A DNA stretch of 64,000 nucleotides from Pseudomonas sp. (lineage in GTDB: Bacteria > Pseudomonadota > Gammaproteobacteria > Pseudomonadales > Pseudomonadaceae): the NCBI GenBank assembly GCA_030656145.1, contig JAUSOF010000017.1, positions 1-64,000 on the forward strand. The letters are read 5' to 3'. The notes under the pieces are model-generated. The model saw nothing but the letters and a program-made list of their open reading frames with translations, did not search any database and had not been told where the DNA came from. Positions 24,185 to 32,932 of the stretch are shown piece by piece (the stretch's first letter is position 1; the number at the start of each line of letters is the position of its first letter). The position numbers and the translations under genes were made by a program.

Positions 24185-25671
24185 CCCTGCTGCCACTACC
24201 CGTAGGAGCGAGCCATGCTCGCGAAACCTTTGCAGTGATGAAGCCATTCGCGGGCATGGCCCGCTCCTACATAGGGCTGGTTACACTCAGCTTGTTGTTA
24301 GGCGGCTGCGCCATCGGCCCGGATTATCAGCGCCCGCAGCTACAAACCCCGGCACAGTTCAAGCAGATCGAAGGCTGGACCCAAGCCAAGCCAGGCGATG
24401 TGCTAGCGCGTGGCAGCTGGTGGCAGGTGTATGAAGATGCCGAACTGAATGCGCTGGTGGAGCGTCTCAACCTGTCCAACCAGAACCTGGCCGCCAGCGA
24501 GGCGCAGTATCGCCAGGCTCGCGCCTTGGTGCGTGGCGCGCGAGCGGCGTTCTATCCGAGCGTGTCGAGCAGCGCCGGGGGCAGCCGGGGCGGGCAGGGT
24601 GCTGGGAGTCAAAGCGCGTCCAGCGCCGCCAGCTCGAACAGCAGCGGTGTGTCCAGCAGCTATGACCTGAGCCTGAACGCCGCCTGGGAGCTGGATGTCT
24701 GGGGCAAGCTGCGCCGCTCGCTGGAGTCGAGCCGCGCCGGTTATGCGGCCAGCGCCGCCGATCTGGCCGCGCTTACGCTCAGCCTGCAGGCCGAGCTGGT
24801 GCAAACCTATCTGCAACTGCGCGTACTGGACGATCAGCAGCGCCTGCTCGATGCCACCGTGGCCGCCTACGCCCGCTCGCTCACGCTTACGCAAAACCAG
24901 TACAACGCCGGCATCGTGCCCAGGTCCGACGTCAGCCAGGCGCTGACCCAACTGCGCAGCACCCAAGCCCAGGCCATCGACTTGAATTGGCAGCGTGCCC
25001 AGCTGGAGCATGCAATTGCCGTATTGATTGGCGTGCCGCCGAGCGAGCTGAACATCGCAGCGCGTGAGCAATTGCCGGTCTTGCCTGAGATTCCTGTGGC
25101 GCTGCCGTCGCAGTTACTGGAACGCCGCCCGGATGTCGCCGCTGCCGAGCGTCGGGTAATCGCCGCCAATGCCGAGATTGGCGTGGCCGAGGCCGCCTGG
25201 TACCCGGATCTGACCCTTTCCGCCACTGGCGGCTACCGTGGTAGCAGCTTTACCGACTGGGTCAGTCTGCCCAACCGCTTCTGGTCGCTCGGTCCGCAAC
25301 TGGCGCTGAGCCTGTTCGACGGCGGCGCACGCCGCGCCGAACTTGCACGCAGCGAAGCAGCGTATGACCAGACCGTCGCGCAATACCGTCAGGCGGTACT
25401 GGACAGTTTTCGTGAGGTTGAAGACTACCTGGTGCAGCTGCGTGTACTGGAGCAGGAGGCGGTATTTCAGGCGCAGGCGCTGGACGCTGCCCGCGAGTCC
25501 CTGCGCCTGATCGAGAACCAGTACCGCGCAGGCGCCGTCGACTTCAATAGCGTGGTCAACGTGCAGGCCACAGCGCTGAGCAATGAACGTAGTAATCTGA
25601 CCTTGCTCGGCAGCCGCCTGACTGCCAGTGTGCAACTGATTGCCGCCCTGGGTGGCGGTTGGCGGCAGTAG
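24181..25671 (+). CDS. opmB: Outer-membrane efflux lipoprotein OpmB (NodT/TolC family)
   Basis: The outer-membrane channel for the MuxABC pump, with two OEP repeats. A lipobox LSLLLGG-C is followed by AIGPDYQRPQ, and the trimeric alpha-beta barrel signatures LERRPDVAAAERRVIAANAEIG and LSLFDGGARRAELARSEAAYDQ are present. The start is unsettled: ATG 24181 overlaps the muxC stop (ATGA) and gives a long 40-odd-residue leader, while ATG 24238 gives MKPFAGMARSYIGLVTLSLLLGGC, a normal lipoprotein signal, and ATG 24256 a shorter one. None of the later starts has a good ribosome site. The first 30 codons coincide with a REP element. Confidence 0.9.
   Translation: MTLLPLPVGASHARETFAVMKPFAGMARSYIGLVTLSLLLGGCAIGPDYQRPQLQTPAQFKQIEGWTQAKPGDVLARGSWWQVYEDAELNALVERLNLSNQNLAASEAQYRQARALVRGARAAFYPSVSSSAGGSRGGQGAGSQSASSAASSNSSGVSSSYDLSLNAAWELDVWGKLRRSLESSRAGYAASAADLAALTLSLQAELVQTYLQLRVLDDQQRLLDATVAAYARSLTLTQNQYNAGIVPRSDVSQALTQLRSTQAQAIDLNWQRAQLEHAIAVLIGVPPSELNIAAREQLPVLPEIPVALPSQLLERRPDVAAAERRVIAANAEIGVAEAAWYPDLTLSATGGYRGSSFTDWVSLPNRFWSLGPQLALSLFDGGARRAELARSEAAYDQTVAQYRQAVLDSFREVEDYLVQLRVLEQEAVFQAQALDAARESLRLIENQYRAGAVDFNSVVNVQATALSNERSNLTLLGSRLTASVQLIAALGGGWRQ
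24202..24270. repeat. REP element lying inside the 5' end of opmB
   Basis: GTAGGAGCGAGCCATGCTCG at 24202 and its imperfect inverted partner GGGCATGGCCCGCTCCTAC ending at 24270 delimit a 69-base palindromic unit of the same GTAGGAGCG family as 9254 and 20991. It covers the stretch between the muxC stop and the opmB signal-peptide core and is read through in the opmB frame. Confidence 0.85.
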
Positions 25672-26073
25672 GGTGCGCTGAGGGGGCTTGGTGCGCACGG
25701 CGCACCCTCCGGGTTATGCCGGTAGCTAGTCGCGCTGGTTGCGGTTAACCGTTTGCGCCGCTTTGATAACGTCAGCGCCGATCGCCCCTGCGTACTGTTG
25801 TCACACCGGCTGCATGGCTTTTCGCCATTGATGGCGTGCCTATGGGCGGATGTTCGCTGGTTTTCCGCCAGGTTAGTGCCGCACCAACGATCACCCTGCG
25901 TAGGCACGTTGGGTGGGTGGTGTGGGCCGCCTGCCGGCTATGCGCCGGCATTGACCAATGACGCCGCCGCAACGGCAGGCAGCGGCTTAATATTTCATCG
26001 CCGCGGCGCTACTCGAAGCGGCACAGCAGCTAGCGCCAATAGTGCCTGCGGCAAGCCAGGGTTGAGCGTGCAG
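25672..26073. other. Gap without a recognisable gene; one hairpin next to the opmB stop
   Basis: GGGTGCGC (25671-25678) and GCGCACCC (25700-25707) form an inverted repeat directly after opmB, related in sequence to the hairpin at 31439. The remaining 360 bases between convergent opmB and dsbB have only frames without a ribosome site or a recognisable product. No T-run that would make a good terminator was found. Confidence 0.6.
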
Positions 26074-26583
26074 CTAGTCGGCGGATTTGCCAATCGCCCG
26101 CCACGCTACATACAGCATGAAGGTAAACAGCAGCGTTATGCTCAACAGCGTCCAGTTGGTGAAGGACACGCCGAGGATGGTGTGGTCGTTTTGCCCGCAA
26201 ACGCCGGCGCTCATGAACACCTCAGGCAGGTACTCGTGCAGGGGCAGGTAGAAGGCATAAAAGGGGAAGGGCGAGCAGCTGGAGCTTTCTATGATGCCGG
26301 TCTCGATCAGCACCAGATGGGTATTGTCGAATACCGCCATAAACCCCGCAGCGAGCAGCAACGGCCAGAGTATAAGGCTCAGCCAGCGCTGCCCGACGCC
26401 CTCGGCCGCGATCAGCAGCAGGCTGAGCGTGCCGCCCAGCAACAGCCACAAGCGAATTTGCACGCAGAGGGTGCAGGGTTCCCAGGCGAACAGATGCTGC
26501 AAGAGCAGTGCAGCGCCAAGCATGGCGAAACAGGCAACGCTAATGATCGAGAGCAGCGGGATGAGGGATTTCTGGTGGGTCAT
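26074..26583 (-). CDS. dsbB: Disulfide bond formation protein B (DsbB family)
   Basis: Inner-membrane quinone reductase that reoxidises DsbA. The 169 residues have four predicted helices, the periplasmic CxxC pair in WEPCTLCVQIRLW (about 36-39) and a second Cys pair in ESSSCSPFPFYAF and MSAGVCGQND, as DsbB requires. ATG 26583 (MTHQKSLIPLLSII) fits homologues; the open frame reaches 216 bases further upstream. Pseudomonads carry two or more DsbB paralogues, and this one sits alone between two efflux operons rather than beside a dsbA, so which paralogue it is cannot be said. Confidence 0.9.
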   Translation of the reverse strand: MTHQKSLIPLLSIISVACFAMLGAALLLQHLFAWEPCTLCVQIRLWLLLGGTLSLLLIAAEGVGQRWLSLILWPLLLAAGFMAVFDNTHLVLIETGIIESSSCSPFPFYAFYLPLHEYLPEVFMSAGVCGQNDHTILGVSFTNWTLLSITLLFTFMLYVAWRAIGKSAD

Positions 26584-26740
26584 GTTAGCGTCCGTGGGAA
26601 GCGGGTAATGCCAAGGCGTCGCTCTATCAAGCGGGGTAGAGCACTGTTGTAGTGCTGTCACCGCACTATGGTGCAGGCTGAAGCCGCAACGTGCAATCCA
26701 GCAGGTGGAGCAAAAGATGCTGCCGCCCTCGCTGTTTATT

Positions 26741-26775
26741 AAAAAAAACCCACGGCAAGGAGCAACTGCCGTGGG
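26741..26775 (-). terminator. Rho-independent terminator of mexEF-oprN
   Basis: On the minus strand CCCACGGCA (26775-26767) pairs with TGCCGTGGG (26757-26749) and is followed by eight Ts, 43 bases after the oprN stop. This is the strongest terminator of the efflux region. Confidence 0.93.
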
Positions 26776-26817
26776 CTGGGAATGGGTTGGCAAGGCCAAC
26801 CGGAGAAAACCTCTGTC

Positions 26818-28233
26818 TTAGGCGTTAGGCTGCCACCCGCCGCCGAGGGCCTTGTAGATGGCGACGATGCCGCGATACAGCTCGACTTCCGCCTGGGCCT
26901 GGGCGTCTTCGGCGCTCAGGCGTTCGCGTTCGGCGTCGAGCAGCACCAGGAAGTCCACTTCACCTTCGCGGTAGCGCACTCGGGCTTGTTCGGCAGCGGC
27001 GCGGCTGGCCTCCACTTGGCGCAGCAGGGCGAGCAGGCGCTGCTGGCGTTTGCCGTAGTCGCTAAAGGCGTTGGCGGATTCTTCCAGGGCCAGCAGCACC
27101 TGCTGTTCATAGTTGGCCAGCGCACCATCTGCTTCGGCTTCGGCCCCACGCAGACGTGCATGCACGCTGCCCAGATCAAACGCCGCCCAGCTGATGGTCG
27201 GTGCCAGGCCCCAGGCTTGCGCGTTTGAAACGCCCAGCTGCGAGCCACGCCCGGCGGTGAAGCCGAGGAAGCCGGACAGACTCACCCGTGGAAACAGGTC
27301 CGCCGTGGCCACGCCGATCTTGGCTGTGGCGGCGGCCAGTTGCCGTTCGGCGGCGCGGATATCCGGGCGACGGCGCAGCAACTCGCCGGGGTCGCCAACC
27401 GGTAGGGCTTTGGCGATGGCGGGCAGGTCCTGGGCCGAGAGGTCCACGCTGAGCTGGTCCGGACGCTGGCCGAGGAGGGTGGCGATACGGTGCTTGGCGC
27501 GCTGCTGTTCGGCTTGCAGTTGCGGCAAACTGGCTTCGGTGCCGGCCAGGCGCGCATCGCTGCGCAGCACATCCAGTTGGCTACCGACGCCGGCGACCCG
27601 CAGTTGCTCGGTGATGGCGCGGGACTCCTGCTGGTTTTTCAGGTTGTCGCGGGCGATACGTTCACGCAGTTGCGCGCCGCGCAGGCTGCCGTAGGCATCC
27701 ACCAGTTCGGCGATCAGGCTGACCTGTAATTGCTGATAATCCGCTTCGGCCACGTCCAGCTCGGCGTCGCTGGCTTGCAGTTGGCGCTGAATACGGCCAA
27801 ACAGGTCCAGCTCCCAGAGCATATCCAGGCCCAGGTCGTAACGTTCGCCGCGCACGCGCTGCTCGCTGACGCCGGGTTGTTGGGCCTTGCCGAATTCACC
27901 ACTGGCGCGGCTGGTGATGGTCGGCAGCTGATCGTTGCCGAGGTCGTCACGGATGGCCTGGGCTGCCAGCAGGCGGGCAAAGGCCACGCGCAGTTGACGG
28001 TTTTCCTGCAGCGACTGTTGCACCAACTGGTTGAGGGTCGGGTCGTCGAACTGCTGCCACCAGCTGGCTTCAAAGCGTGAGCGGTCGTAGCTGCTGCTTT
28101 GCGCGCTGCTCAGTGTGCCGGCATCCATCTGTGGAGCCTGGTAGTCCGGGCCGACGGCGCAAGCGCCAAGTGTCAAAGCAGACGCCAGGGTCAGTAGACG
28201 GAAAGCCAGGGGCTTGGCGTTGAGGGCTTTCAT
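26818..28233 (-). CDS. oprN: Outer-membrane efflux lipoprotein OprN (NodT/TolC family)
   Basis: The channel for the MexEF pump. The 471 residues start with a lipoprotein signal (lipobox TLGA-C, then AVGPDYQAPQ) and contain two OEP domains with LRRRPDIRAAERQLAAATAKIG near 290. It overlaps mexF by four bases (start ATG 28233 within the mexF stop) and is followed by a strong terminator. The OprN name is given by operon position and the MexF/MexE/MexT/MexS match, since sequence alone separates NodT-family channels poorly. Confidence 0.9.
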   Translation of the reverse strand: MKALNAKPLAFRLLTLASALTLGACAVGPDYQAPQMDAGTLSSAQSSSYDRSRFEASWWQQFDDPTLNQLVQQSLQENRQLRVAFARLLAAQAIRDDLGNDQLPTITSRASGEFGKAQQPGVSEQRVRGERYDLGLDMLWELDLFGRIQRQLQASDAELDVAEADYQQLQVSLIAELVDAYGSLRGAQLRERIARDNLKNQQESRAITEQLRVAGVGSQLDVLRSDARLAGTEASLPQLQAEQQRAKHRIATLLGQRPDQLSVDLSAQDLPAIAKALPVGDPGELLRRRPDIRAAERQLAAATAKIGVATADLFPRVSLSGFLGFTAGRGSQLGVSNAQAWGLAPTISWAAFDLGSVHARLRGAEAEADGALANYEQQVLLALEESANAFSDYGKRQQRLLALLRQVEASRAAAEQARVRYREGEVDFLVLLDAERERLSAEDAQAQAEVELYRGIVAIYKALGGGWQPNA

Positions 28234-31200
28234 GCCTGCACCTCCTGCAAACGCGCCACTTTGCGCGCTTCGCGCTTCTCCACAAAGGCGCGGATCAGTA
28301 CATAGAACAGCGGGGTCAGCAGCAGGCCAAAGAAGGTTACGCCGAGCATGCCGCTGAACACCGCAACACCCATGGCATGGCGCATTTCCGCGCCGGCACC
28401 GGAGGACAGCACCAGTGGCACCACGCCCATAATGAAGGCGAAGCTGGTCATCAGAATCGGCCGCAGACGCAGGCGGCAGGCTTCCAGCACCGCGCTGACG
28501 CGGTCCATGCCTTCTTCCTGTTTTTCCTTGGCGAACTCGACGATCAGGATGGCGTTCTTACAGGCCAATCCCACCAGTACGATCAATCCGATCTGGGTAA
28601 AGATGTTGTTGTCGCCTCCCGCCAGGATTACCCCGGTGATGGCCGACAGCAGGGTCATCGGTACGATCAGGATTACCGCCAGCGGCAGGCTCCAGCTTTC
28701 GTACTGGGCAGCCAGCACCAGGAAGGCCAGCAGCACGCAGAGCGGGAAGACGAAGATCGCGCTGTTACCGGCGAGGATCTGCTGATAGGTCAGGTCGGTC
28801 CACTCGAAGCTCATGCCGTTGGGCAGTTCTTCCTTGAGCAACTGAGCCATCGCCGCCTCGGCCTGACCGGAGCTGTAGCCGGGGGCGGCCGCGCCGTTGA
28901 TTTCAGCGGTGAGGAAACCGTTGTAGTGCATCACCCGATCCGGACCCGAGCTGGCGCTGACCTTGAGGAAGGCCGACAGCGGAACCATTTCGCCCCGGTT
29001 GTTGCGCACCTTGAGCTGACCGATCTGCTCCGGTTCCAGGCGGAACTGCTGCTCGGCCTGCACGTTGACCTGATAGGTGCGGCCAAAGCGGTTGAAGTCG
29101 TTGGCGTACAGCGAGCCCAGGTAAATCTGCATGGTGTCGAAGATATCGCTGATCGCCACGCCGTGGGTCTTGGCTTTGTCGCGGTCAATGGTTGCATCGA
29201 TCTGCGGCACATTCACCTGATAGCTGGTGAACACCGACATCGGGTCCAGTTCCGGCAGCTGACGCGCCTTGGCGATCACGTTCTGGGTTTGCAGGTACAG
29301 CTCGTCATAACCGAGGTTGCCACGGTCCTGCACCTGCAGGCGGAAGCCGCCGATGGTGCCCAGGCCCTGTACCGGTGGTGGCGGGAAGATCGCCAGATAG
29401 GCTTCCTGAATACCCGCGAACTGGCCGTTAAGCTCAGCGGCAATGGCCCCGGCGGACATGCTTTCGTCCTTGCGCTGGTCAAAGTCTTTCAGGGCGACGA
29501 AGACGATGCCGCTGTTCGGGCTGTTGGTGAAGCCGTTGATCGACAGGCCAGGGAAGGCAATGGTGTTGGCCACGCCTGGGTGCTTGCCGGCGATTTCCGA
29601 CATCTGCTTCATCACCTCTTCGGTGCGATCCAGGGTGGCGGCGTCCGGCAATTGGGCGAAGGCCACCAGGTACTGCTTGTCCTGCGCCGGCACGAAGCCG
29701 CTCGGTGTGGTGGCAAAGCCCAGGTAGGTCAGGCCCATCAGCCCGGCATAGACGAACAAGGCGATGCCGCTGCCGCGCAGCACGCGCTTCACTGTGCCGA
29801 CATAGCCATGGCTGGCGCGGTCAAACGCCCGGTTGAACGGCTTGAACAACCAGCCGCCAAACAGTTTGTCGAGCAGCTTGGAGAAGCGGTCCTTCGGCGC
29901 GTCGTGGCTTTTCAGCAATATGGCGGCCAGGGCAGGGGACAGGGTCAGTGAGTTGATTGCCGAGATCACCGTGGAGATGGCAATGGTCAGGGCGAACTGT
30001 TGATAGAACTGCCCGCTCAGCCCTGAGATAAAGGCCGTAGGAATAAACACCGCACACAGCACCAGGGCCGTGGCGACGATGGGCCCGGTGACTTCCTTCA
30101 TCGCCTGCTTGGTGGCTTCCACCGGGGTTTTGCCCAGGCCGATATTGCGCTCGACGTTTTCCACCACCACGATGGCGTCGTCCACCACGATGCCGATAGC
30201 CAGCACCAGGCCGAACAGCGACAGCGCGTTGAGCGAAAAGCCGAACATGTGCATCACGGCGAAGGTGCCGATCAACGACACCGGCACGGCGGCCAGCGGG
30301 ATGATCGAGGCGCGCCAGGTTTGCAGGAACAGAATCACCACCAGCACCACCAGGATGATGGCTTCGAGCAGGGTGTGTACCACCGCCTCGATGGAGCCAC
30401 GCACGAAGATGGTCGGGTCATAGACGATTTCATAGTCCACGCCCTGGGGGAAGCTCTGCTTCAGCTCGGCCATGCGCTCACGCACCGCATCGGAAATCTC
30501 GATGGCGTTGGAGCCGGGGCGCTGGAATACCGGGATGGCCACTGCCGGCTTGTTATTCAGCAAGGAGCGCAGCGCGTACTGGCTGGAGCCCAGTTCGATG
30601 CGGGCGATGTCTTTCAGGCGAGTGATTTCGCCGTTTTCACCGGCGCGGATGATGATGTTTTCGAACTCTTCCTCAGTGACCAGACGGCCCTGGGTGTTGA
30701 TCGACAACTGGAAGCTGTTGCCCGCATCGGAGGGCGGCGCACCGAGGGAACCGGCGGCGACCTGACGGTTCTGCTCGCGGATGGCGTTGACCACGTCGGT
30801 TGCAGTGAGGTTGCGCGAGGCGACCTTGTTTGGGTCCAGCCAGACGCGCAGCGAGTAGTTACCGAGGCCGAATAACTGCACATCACCGATGCCATCCAGG
30901 CGCGCCAGCTCATCCTTGATGTTGAGCGCGGCGTAGTTGGACAGGTACAGCATGTCGTAGCGGTCGTCCGGCGAGGTCAGGTGCACCACCATGGTCAGGT
31001 CCGGCGAGGCCTTGTCGACGGTCACGCCGAGACGCTGCACTTCGGTGGGCAGGGTCGGCATGGTGCGGGTCACGCGGTTCTGCACCTGCACCTGGGCTTT
31101 GTCCAGATCGGTACCCAGGGCGAACGTCAGGGTCAGGGTCATCTTGCCGTCGGCAGTGCCCTGGGAGGACATATAGAGCATGCCTTCCACGCCGGTAATC

Positions 31201-31409
31201 GCCTGTTCCAGCGGCGAGGCGACGGTTTCGCCGATCACCTTGGGGTTGGCACCGGGGAAGGTGGCGCGTACCACCACGGTGGGCGGCACCACTTCCGGGT
31301 ATTCGCTGATCGGCAACTGAAACAGCGAGATGGCCCCGCCGATCAGGATCAGCAGTGACAGCACGGCGGCAAAGATCGGCCGCTGGATAAAGAATTGCGA
31401 GAAATTCAT
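28230..31409 (-). CDS. mexF: RND multidrug efflux pump MexF
   Basis: A proton/drug antiporter of the HAE-1 family in the inner membrane. At 1059 residues it is the MexF length. The N-terminus MNFSQFFIQRPIFAAVLSLL is that of P. aeruginosa MexF, and the helix-4 motif GIVVDDAIVVVENVERN with its two Asp is present near 405, as is GLACKNAILIVEFAKEKQ in helix 11. In P. aeruginosa MexEF-OprN exports chloramphenicol, fluoroquinolones, trimethoprim and the quinolone-signal precursor HHQ/kynurenine. It is the middle gene of the operon; a hairpin repeat separates it from mexE by 78 bp. Confidence 0.95.
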   Translation of the reverse strand: MNFSQFFIQRPIFAAVLSLLILIGGAISLFQLPISEYPEVVPPTVVVRATFPGANPKVIGETVASPLEQAITGVEGMLYMSSQGTADGKMTLTLTFALGTDLDKAQVQVQNRVTRTMPTLPTEVQRLGVTVDKASPDLTMVVHLTSPDDRYDMLYLSNYAALNIKDELARLDGIGDVQLFGLGNYSLRVWLDPNKVASRNLTATDVVNAIREQNRQVAAGSLGAPPSDAGNSFQLSINTQGRLVTEEEFENIIIRAGENGEITRLKDIARIELGSSQYALRSLLNNKPAVAIPVFQRPGSNAIEISDAVRERMAELKQSFPQGVDYEIVYDPTIFVRGSIEAVVHTLLEAIILVVLVVILFLQTWRASIIPLAAVPVSLIGTFAVMHMFGFSLNALSLFGLVLAIGIVVDDAIVVVENVERNIGLGKTPVEATKQAMKEVTGPIVATALVLCAVFIPTAFISGLSGQFYQQFALTIAISTVISAINSLTLSPALAAILLKSHDAPKDRFSKLLDKLFGGWLFKPFNRAFDRASHGYVGTVKRVLRGSGIALFVYAGLMGLTYLGFATTPSGFVPAQDKQYLVAFAQLPDAATLDRTEEVMKQMSEIAGKHPGVANTIAFPGLSINGFTNSPNSGIVFVALKDFDQRKDESMSAGAIAAELNGQFAGIQEAYLAIFPPPPVQGLGTIGGFRLQVQDRGNLGYDELYLQTQNVIAKARQLPELDPMSVFTSYQVNVPQIDATIDRDKAKTHGVAISDIFDTMQIYLGSLYANDFNRFGRTYQVNVQAEQQFRLEPEQIGQLKVRNNRGEMVPLSAFLKVSASSGPDRVMHYNGFLTAEINGAAAPGYSSGQAEAAMAQLLKEELPNGMSFEWTDLTYQQILAGNSAIFVFPLCVLLAFLVLAAQYESWSLPLAVILIVPMTLLSAITGVILAGGDNNIFTQIGLIVLVGLACKNAILIVEFAKEKQEEGMDRVSAVLEACRLRLRPILMTSFAFIMGVVPLVLSSGAGAEMRHAMGVAVFSGMLGVTFFGLLLTPLFYVLIRAFVEKREARKVARLQEVQA

Positions 31410-31438
31410 TGGATGATCCTTGAACGCTGGTGTGCAGA

Positions 31439-31466
31439 GCGCACCCTACGGTCGGGTAGGGTGCGC
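31439..31466. repeat. Perfect hairpin repeat between mexE and mexF
   Basis: GCGCACCCTAC (31439-31449) and GTAGGGTGCGC (31456-31466) pair over 11 bp around a 6-base loop. The same GGGTGCGC core occurs after opmB at 25671, so it is probably a dispersed short palindrome rather than a site for a specific regulator. It has no T-tail. Confidence 0.8.
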
Positions 31467-31487
31467 CGCGCGCACCACGGCGTCTTG

Positions 31488-32726
31488 TCAGCCGCGCGGC
31501 TTGCCATTGTTGATGTCTTGTTTGGCGACCCGTGGGGCATCACGGTCCTCCACGGATTGGCGCAGGCGGGCCAGCTGGGCGAGGGTGGCCTCATCGGCCA
31601 TGGGCACGCTTTGTGGATCGACAACTGCGCCGGGTAAGGCGCGCTGCAGGCCGTTGACCACGATCTTCTCGCCCTTGGCTAGGCCGCTACGCACAATGCG
31701 CAGGCCTTCGAGCTTCGGCCCCAGTTCGACGGCGCGGTACTGCACCGCGTTGTCTTTATCGAGTACCAGCACGTATTTCTTGCCCAGGTCCGTGCCGACC
31801 GCTTCGTCCTTGATCAGCGCCGCGGCGTACTGGCTGCTGCCGACCAGCTTCAGGCGTGCGTAGAGACCAGGAATGAAGCGCCCGTCGGCGTTATCGAAAA
31901 CCGCGCGACCACGGATGGTGCCGGTCTGTGGGTTGACCTGGTTGTCGAGAAAATCCAGCTCACCCAGGTGCGGGTGCCCCTCTTCGCTGGACAGGCCCAG
32001 GTAGACCGGGCTGGCGTCACGGAGTTGCGCGCCGGACTGGCGCGCCAGTTCGACGTATTTGAGAAAGACCTGTTCATCGGCATCGAAGTAGGCGTAGACC
32101 TTGTCGGTGCTGACCAGGGTGGTGAGCAGGCTTTGCCCAGCATTGACCAGGTTGCCAGCGGTGACGTGGGCGCGACTGACGCGGCCATCGATGGGGGCGT
32201 TGATCCGAGTGAAGCTCAGGTTGAGGCGAGCGTTGTCCAGCTCGGCCTGAATGCCGGCGACCACCGCCTGAGCTTCCTGAGCGGCGCTGGCGCGGGCGTC
32301 GGCCAGTTCTGCAGAAATCGCATTGCTCTGGCGCAGACGCTCACCGCGACGGGCTTCACTGAGTGTACGGGCCTGACTGGCGCGCGCTTGTTGCAGCTGG
32401 GCTTCGAAGTGTTTGACCTGCGCTTCGAATGGCCGAGGATCGATCTGGAACAGCAGGTCACCTTTTTTTACCAGGCTGCCATCATCGAACGCGACGCGGT
32501 CGATCAAGCCGGACACCCGTGGCTTTACATTCACCGACTCCGGCGCTTCCAGGCGCCCGGTAAACTCGTCCCATTCATTGATCGGTTGCTCAATGACTTC
32601 GGCAACGCTGACTTGCGCCGCGGGCATTGACTGCATCGCATCTGAAGCCTGGCCGCAAGCGCTCAGCAGCAATGCAGCGGCAAGGGCCAATGGTAGCCGC
32701 CAGAGAGGGTTGTTGGGGTGGTCCAT
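31488..32726 (-). CDS. mexE: RND efflux periplasmic adaptor lipoprotein MexE
   Basis: The membrane-fusion lipoprotein of MexEF-OprN. The 412 residues (P. aeruginosa MexE 414) carry a lipobox LLLSA-C near residue 24, the lipoyl halves (LEAPESVNVKPRVSGLIDRVAFD and LSFTRINAPIDGRVSRAHV), a hairpin, and a C-terminal barrel. It is the first gene of the operon. The upstream 206 bp to the mexT stop contain a LysR-type ATC-N9-GAT site at 32813-32830, about 87 bases before the start. Confidence 0.94.
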   Translation of the reverse strand: MDHPNNPLWRLPLALAAALLLSACGQASDAMQSMPAAQVSVAEVIEQPINEWDEFTGRLEAPESVNVKPRVSGLIDRVAFDDGSLVKKGDLLFQIDPRPFEAQVKHFEAQLQQARASQARTLSEARRGERLRQSNAISAELADARASAAQEAQAVVAGIQAELDNARLNLSFTRINAPIDGRVSRAHVTAGNLVNAGQSLLTTLVSTDKVYAYFDADEQVFLKYVELARQSGAQLRDASPVYLGLSSEEGHPHLGELDFLDNQVNPQTGTIRGRAVFDNADGRFIPGLYARLKLVGSSQYAAALIKDEAVGTDLGKKYVLVLDKDNAVQYRAVELGPKLEGLRIVRSGLAKGEKIVVNGLQRALPGAVVDPQSVPMADEATLAQLARLRQSVEDRDAPRVAKQDINNGKPRG

Positions 32727-32812
32727 CGATGATTCCGCCAGAGGGTGTTGTGGATGGGCGGAGTGTGCTTGGCGACTTGGCGGCGGACGAATCGAACGCT
32801 GCGAAGATGAAT

Positions 32813-32830
32813 ATCATCGGGAATGATGAT
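32813..32830 (-). promoter_or_regulatory. Candidate MexT binding site (nod-box-like)
   Basis: ATCATCGGGAATGATGAT contains two overlapping ATC-N9-GAT arrangements (32813/32827 and 32816/32830), the half-site spacing of nod-box LysR operators, within a near-perfect inverted repeat. It lies between mexT and mexE where MexT is known to act in P. aeruginosa. Confidence 0.65.
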
Positions 32831-32932
32831 TGCGATGCTTATATCGATAAGGCGCGATAGTGATGGGCAAGGAGCATGGCGCCCAGCGTCTACCCGGTCA
32901 GGTGCAGACGCCGGCGGTCGATCCATGGTGAT

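Noticed and set aside
25753..26652. 300-codon plus-strand frame spanning the opmB-dsbB gap and dsbB antisense
   Set aside because: Its second half mirrors dsbB, and the first half has no ribosome site, no domain and an Arg/Gly/Gln-rich composition typical of non-coding frames in GC-rich DNA.
28377..29951. Open frame of about 520 codons antisense to mexF
   Set aside because: Same cause as for muxC; mexF matches its family over the whole length and the antisense product has no recognisable domain.
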